Assembly (NCBI GenBank): GCA_002385485.1
Contig: DGDP01000084.1
Location: 1-34,040 of the forward strand
Origin: Acetomicrobium sp. UBA3949
GTDB taxonomy: Bacteria; Synergistota; Synergistia; Synergistales; Acetomicrobiaceae
Reading direction: 5' to 3'
DNA: 34,040 nucleotides
Part shown: positions 31,547 to 34,040 of the stretch, in pieces
Position numbering within the stretch: position 1 is the first letter of the stretch
How the letters are laid out: each line of letters opens with the position of its first letter
Translations under genes and position numbers: made by a program
Notes under the pieces: generated by a model
Seen by the model: only the letters and a program-made list of their open reading frames with translations
Databases searched by the model: none
Told to the model about the DNA's origin: nothing

Positions 31547-32668
31547 TTACGAAAGCAAGGTGAGCATGACTCCGGCTGCAACAGCTGTGCCTATAACGCC
31601 AGCGACGTTAGGGCCCATGGCGTGCATCAGCAGGAAGTTGCCGGGGTCCTCTTTCTGGGAAATCCTTTGAACCACGCGGGCAGCCATGGGAACGGCCGAA
31701 ACTCCTGCAGCACCTATCATGGGGTTGATCTTTCCGCCGGAAAGCACTTTCATGATTTGTCCCAAAAGCAGGCCTCCTGCGGTGCTGGCAGCAAAGGCAA
31801 CCAATCCCAGAAGGATTATCTTGATCGTTGCAGAAGTTAAAAAGACTGTTGCGTCCATCGTAGCTCCAACGCTTATGCCTAAAAAGATAGTAGTCGCGTT
31901 AAGCACTTCGTTTTGGGCGGCAAGGGACAATCTGTCGGTAACTCCGCATTCCCTAAGCAAGTTGCCGAACATTAACATCCCGATAAGAGGAACGGAGGCG
32001 GGCAAGATCAATCCCGCCACAACCGTAGAGACGATGGGAAACAATATTCTCTCTTTTTTAGAGACAGGTCTCAACTGCTCCATTCGAATTTTTCTGTCCT
32101 GTTTAGTGGTGAGCAGTCGGATCACCGGTGGCTGAATTATAGGAACCAGGGACATGTAGCTGTAAGCTGCAACGGCCGTCGCTCCCAGCAGATGGGGAGC
32201 CAATTTGGCGGCAAGGTATATCGTCGTAGGGCCGTCTGCACCACCGATGATGGCTATGGGAGCTGCTTCCTTGACGGTGAAGCCCAAAGCCACGGCACCC
32301 AAAAGCGCTATAAAGACGCCCAATTGAGCGGCAGCACCGAGCAAGAAAGTGATGGGGTTTGCTATCAGCGGTCCAAAATCGGTGAGAGCGCCTATTCCCA
32401 TGAATATTATTATGGGAAATATCTCGTGCTCTATGCCGAAGGAAACGTATTTTAAAAAACCTCCTTCTTCCATTATTCCCGATAGAGGAAGGTTGACGAG
32501 CAGACATCCTATAGATATGGGAACCAAAAGCAACGGCTCGAAACCCTTTCCTATTGCCAGATAAAGGAGGATCGATGCCACACCGATCATCACCAGGTTG
32601 CCCCACGACAACCCCGCAAAACCAGATTGGCTGTAGATGCCAAACAAAGCATTGAGATATATTTCCAT
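31547..32668 (-). CDS. Na+-pumping decarboxylase beta subunit (OadB/MmdB/GcdB)
   Basis: The 373-residue polytopic protein matches the decarboxylase beta subunit throughout: FPIIIFMGIGALTDFGPLIA, NPITFLLGAAAQLGVFIALL, IIGGADGPTTIYLAAKLAPH, YMSLVPIIQPPVIRLLTTKQ, VGATMDATVFL, and GKINPMIGAAGVSAVPMAAR. It accepts CO2 from carboxybiotin, decarboxylates it and exports Na+. The family covers oxaloacetate, methylmalonyl-CoA and glutaconyl-CoA decarboxylases; the carboxyltransferase gene upstream points to methylmalonyl-CoA. AAGGAGG precedes ATG 32666-32668. Confidence 0.95.
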   Translation of the reverse strand: MEIYLNALFGIYSQSGFAGLSWGNLVMIGVASILLYLAIGKGFEPLLLVPISIGCLLVNLPLSGIMEEGGFLKYVSFGIEHEIFPIIIFMGIGALTDFGPLIANPITFLLGAAAQLGVFIALLGAVALGFTVKEAAPIAIIGGADGPTTIYLAAKLAPHLLGATAVAAYSYMSLVPIIQPPVIRLLTTKQDRKIRMEQLRPVSKKERILFPIVSTVVAGLILPASVPLIGMLMFGNLLRECGVTDRLSLAAQNEVLNATTIFLGISVGATMDATVFLTSATIKIILLGLVAFAASTAGGLLLGQIMKVLSGGKINPMIGAAGVSAVPMAARVVQRISQKEDPGNFLLMHAMGPNVAGVIGTAVAAGVMLTLLS

Positions 32669-32690
32669 AGCCTGAAGCCTCCTTAAAGGG

Positions 32691-33146
32691 CTATCCGATG
32701 ACGGCCAGCGTATCGCCGGTGTTTACGTTGTCACCTTCTTTAACTTTCACTTCCCTGACCACGCCGTCCGAGGGGGACAAAATCTCGTTTTCCATCTTCA
32801 TGGCTTCCAAAACCATTATGTTTTGGCCATTTTTGACCTGTGCGCCCGGTTGAACGAGAACTTTAAGTATTTTACCCGGCATCGGCGCCGATACGACCGT
32901 TCCGCCTGCGGAAGGCGCAGGAGCCGCAGGGGAGGGCTTGGGAGCAGGAGCCGGCTTGCTCGGGGCCGGCGCCTGGGAAACAGGCATGGGTGCGGGAGCA
33001 GCCTGCTGCATGGGAACCTGAGCAGGTGAAACCTGCGGAAGGGGTGCAAAATTTTGAGAATAATTTGCGCCGACCGATCCTTCAAGCTCTTCAACTACCA
33101 CCTCGTATTCTCTGCCATTTATAGTTATCTTGTATTTTTTCTGCAT
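32691..33146 (-). CDS. Biotin carrier (gamma/C) subunit of the decarboxylase
   Basis: The 151-residue carrier has an N-terminal KYKITINGREYEVVVEE, a Pro/Ala-rich swinging linker (residues about 40-80), and a biotinyl domain with the target Lys in VLEAMKMENEI (EAMKMEN). The lengths and linker match the biotin subunit of methylmalonyl-CoA and glutaconyl-CoA decarboxylases. It shuttles CO2 from the alpha to the beta subunit. AGGAGG lies before ATG 33144-33146. Confidence 0.95.
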   Translation of the reverse strand: MQKKYKITINGREYEVVVEELEGSVGANYSQNFAPLPQVSPAQVPMQQAAPAPMPVSQAPAPSKPAPAPKPSPAAPAPSAGGTVVSAPMPGKILKVLVQPGAQVKNGQNIMVLEAMKMENEILSPSDGVVREVKVKEGDNVNTGDTLAVIG

Positions 33147-33175
33147 TTCGCGCTTCCTCCTAGAATTTATTGATT

Positions 33176-33580
33176 TTATTCCATACCTTCAAGACTTTCG
33201 TAGAAAGAGGCTTTCCGCCAAAGGCTGATCTTGGGAGGCGTTATTGCTTTTATCGACTTGACCGTGAAGGGCGCAGCGCCGAAGGCAGCGACAGCTGCCG
33301 TTATGGCTGCTACTTCCTCTTCGTTAATGCCGGAGCCTTCTCCTTGCGTCGCTTCACCATAAAGGACTTCTTCGGCAGGCGGTGAGGAAACCGTCTCCAC
33401 CGGAGTCATCTCGCCACCAGACGGAGGGATCGCGTCCTTCTTTTTCCCTTCCGCCCCTCCAATTAATTTGATGGCAACTATAATAAGGGTCAAACCCCCT
33501 AACACCAAGAAGACCACGCTAAAGGCTATAATTGAAAGGATGAGCCCTCCGCGAAGGCCTTGCTCAAAAACGGAGATCAT
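33176..33580 (-). CDS. Decarboxylase delta subunit (OadG/MmdD-like)
   Basis: The 134-residue protein has one N-terminal membrane helix (GLILSIIAFSVVFLVLGGLT then LIIVAIKLIGG), a polar linker, and a C-terminal segment AAITAAVAAFGAAPFTVKSI with SLWRKASFYESLEGM that resembles the mobile C-terminal part of delta subunits. It anchors the carboxyltransferase to the membrane subunit. Gene order alpha-delta-carrier-beta is that of methylmalonyl-CoA decarboxylase loci. Confidence 0.88.
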   Translation of the reverse strand: MISVFEQGLRGGLILSIIAFSVVFLVLGGLTLIIVAIKLIGGAEGKKKDAIPPSGGEMTPVETVSSPPAEEVLYGEATQGEGSGINEEEVAAITAAVAAFGAAPFTVKSIKAITPPKISLWRKASFYESLEGME

Positions 33581-33593
33581 CTGTCACACCACC

Positions 33594-34040
33594 TTAGTTC
33601 GGCATTATGCCATGTTTGCGTTTGGGTCGAAGCTCCCTCTTCGTCTCAGAAAGCAGCAACGCCTGATAAATTTCCCTGCGAGTCTCCTCGGGCAATATAA
33701 CACGATCCACGAAGCCTCGCGATGCAGCTACATAGGGATTAGCAAAGGCTTCCCGGTATTCTTCGATCTTCTGACGCCTTACGGCCTCCTTATCCTCTGC
33801 CTGATCTATTTCCCTCTTAAAGACTATGTTGGCAGCACCCTCGGCACCCATTACGGCAATTTCAGCCTGAGGCCATGCCAATACCACATCGGCACCCAGG
33901 TCCTTGCTGCACATGCCAAGGTAAGAACCTCCGTAGGCCTTTCTCAGGATAACGGTTATCTTCGGCACGGTGGCTTCGGAATAGGCGTAGAGCATCTTGG
34001 CTCCGTGGCGTATGATCCCGCCCAACTCCTGAGTTTTGCC
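33594..34040 (-). CDS. mmdA: Carboxyltransferase alpha subunit, C-terminal part (MmdA-like), cut by window end
   Basis: The last 148 residues of a carboxyltransferase are visible, and the frame is open to base 34040. The C-terminal crotonase fold shows RHGAKMLYAYSEATVPKITV, LRKAYGGSYLGMCSKDLGAD, WPQAEIAVMGAEGAANIVFK, and the end KRELRPKRKHGIMPN, typical of methylmalonyl-CoA decarboxylase and propionyl-CoA carboxylase beta. About 365 N-terminal residues should lie beyond the window. It moves the carboxyl group from methylmalonyl-CoA (likely) to biotin. Its stop is 13 nt before the delta start. Confidence 0.92.
   Translation of the reverse strand, partial: GKTQELGGIIRHGAKMLYAYSEATVPKITVILRKAYGGSYLGMCSKDLGADVVLAWPQAEIAVMGAEGAANIVFKREIDQAEDKEAVRRQKIEEYREAFANPYVAASRGFVDRVILPEETRREIYQALLLSETKRELRPKRKHGIMPN

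Noticed and set aside
1..34040. tRNA or rRNA genes
   Set aside because: I saw no cloverleaf or ribosomal RNA motif when reading the gaps on both strands; a covariance-model scan would be needed to exclude a small RNA.

Overview
The window looks like the end of a draft-assembly contig from an anaerobic, amino-acid-fermenting, diderm bacterium. A Synergistota member such as Acetomicrobium/Anaerobaculum fits best by inference. Supporting signs are a TolC outer-membrane channel next to MacA/MacB-like genes, a TAXI-type TRAP transporter feeding an aminotransferase/CoA-transferase/thiolase operon, a biotin-dependent Na+-pumping decarboxylase, a two-subunit oxygen-sensitive fumarase and an archaeal-type FBP aldolase/phosphatase. 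Bases 1-19 are the Tn5/Nextera mosaic-end adapter, so the left edge is a library artefact and not genome.

Bases 20-6560 are a graveyard of mobile and accessory DNA. It holds an IS110 transposase N-terminal half (20-549), a middle fragment of a DUF499 ATPase, a frameshifted helix-turn-helix/coiled-coil gene with iteron-like repeats upstream, a zinc-finger/PH-like protein, a cut-off restriction-enzyme-like fragment, a decayed IS3-family element with 27-bp terminal inverted repeats (3297-4628) and an IS110 C-terminal half (4629-4966). These are followed by an intact MazF toxin/ribbon-helix-helix antitoxin pair with a clear promoter and operator, a second IS110 relic, a 45-residue lmo0937-type membrane protein gene and a 22-bp tandem repeat.

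Bases 6595-12820 hold YjbQ and a tight minus-strand operon tolC-macA-macB(ATPase)-macB(permease) with stop/start overlaps. This is divergent from a plus-strand class I aminotransferase gene that ends in a terminator. Bases 12857-13450 carry a RelE-type toxin and an excisionase-like HTH antitoxin. Bases 13624-17015 carry fbp, panB and a 420-residue enzyme-like protein I do not recognise, closed by a 22-bp perfect hairpin shared with the convergent YkvI-like permease gene.

Bases 17030-27914 (minus strand) form a catabolic region. From promoter to end it contains a class III aminotransferase, TAXI binding protein, fused TRAP permease (with a one-base frameshift), AtoD, AtoA and thiolase, then an RpiR regulator, a GlcD-type FAD oxidase and the YkvI-like permease. 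The logic suggests uptake of an amino or oxo acid, transamination to a 3-oxoacid, CoA transfer and thiolysis. The operon has a good sigma-70-type promoter with a 22-bp palindrome at the predicted start site.

Bases 27966-34040 (minus strand) hold the Na+-translocating decarboxylase genes (carboxyltransferase alpha cut by the window end, delta, biotin carrier, beta). After a terminator come fumarase alpha and beta, a patatin-like esterase, and a PlsY-lipid kinase fusion interrupted by one in-frame TGA. All gene calls were made by reading translations and motifs; no database search was possible.
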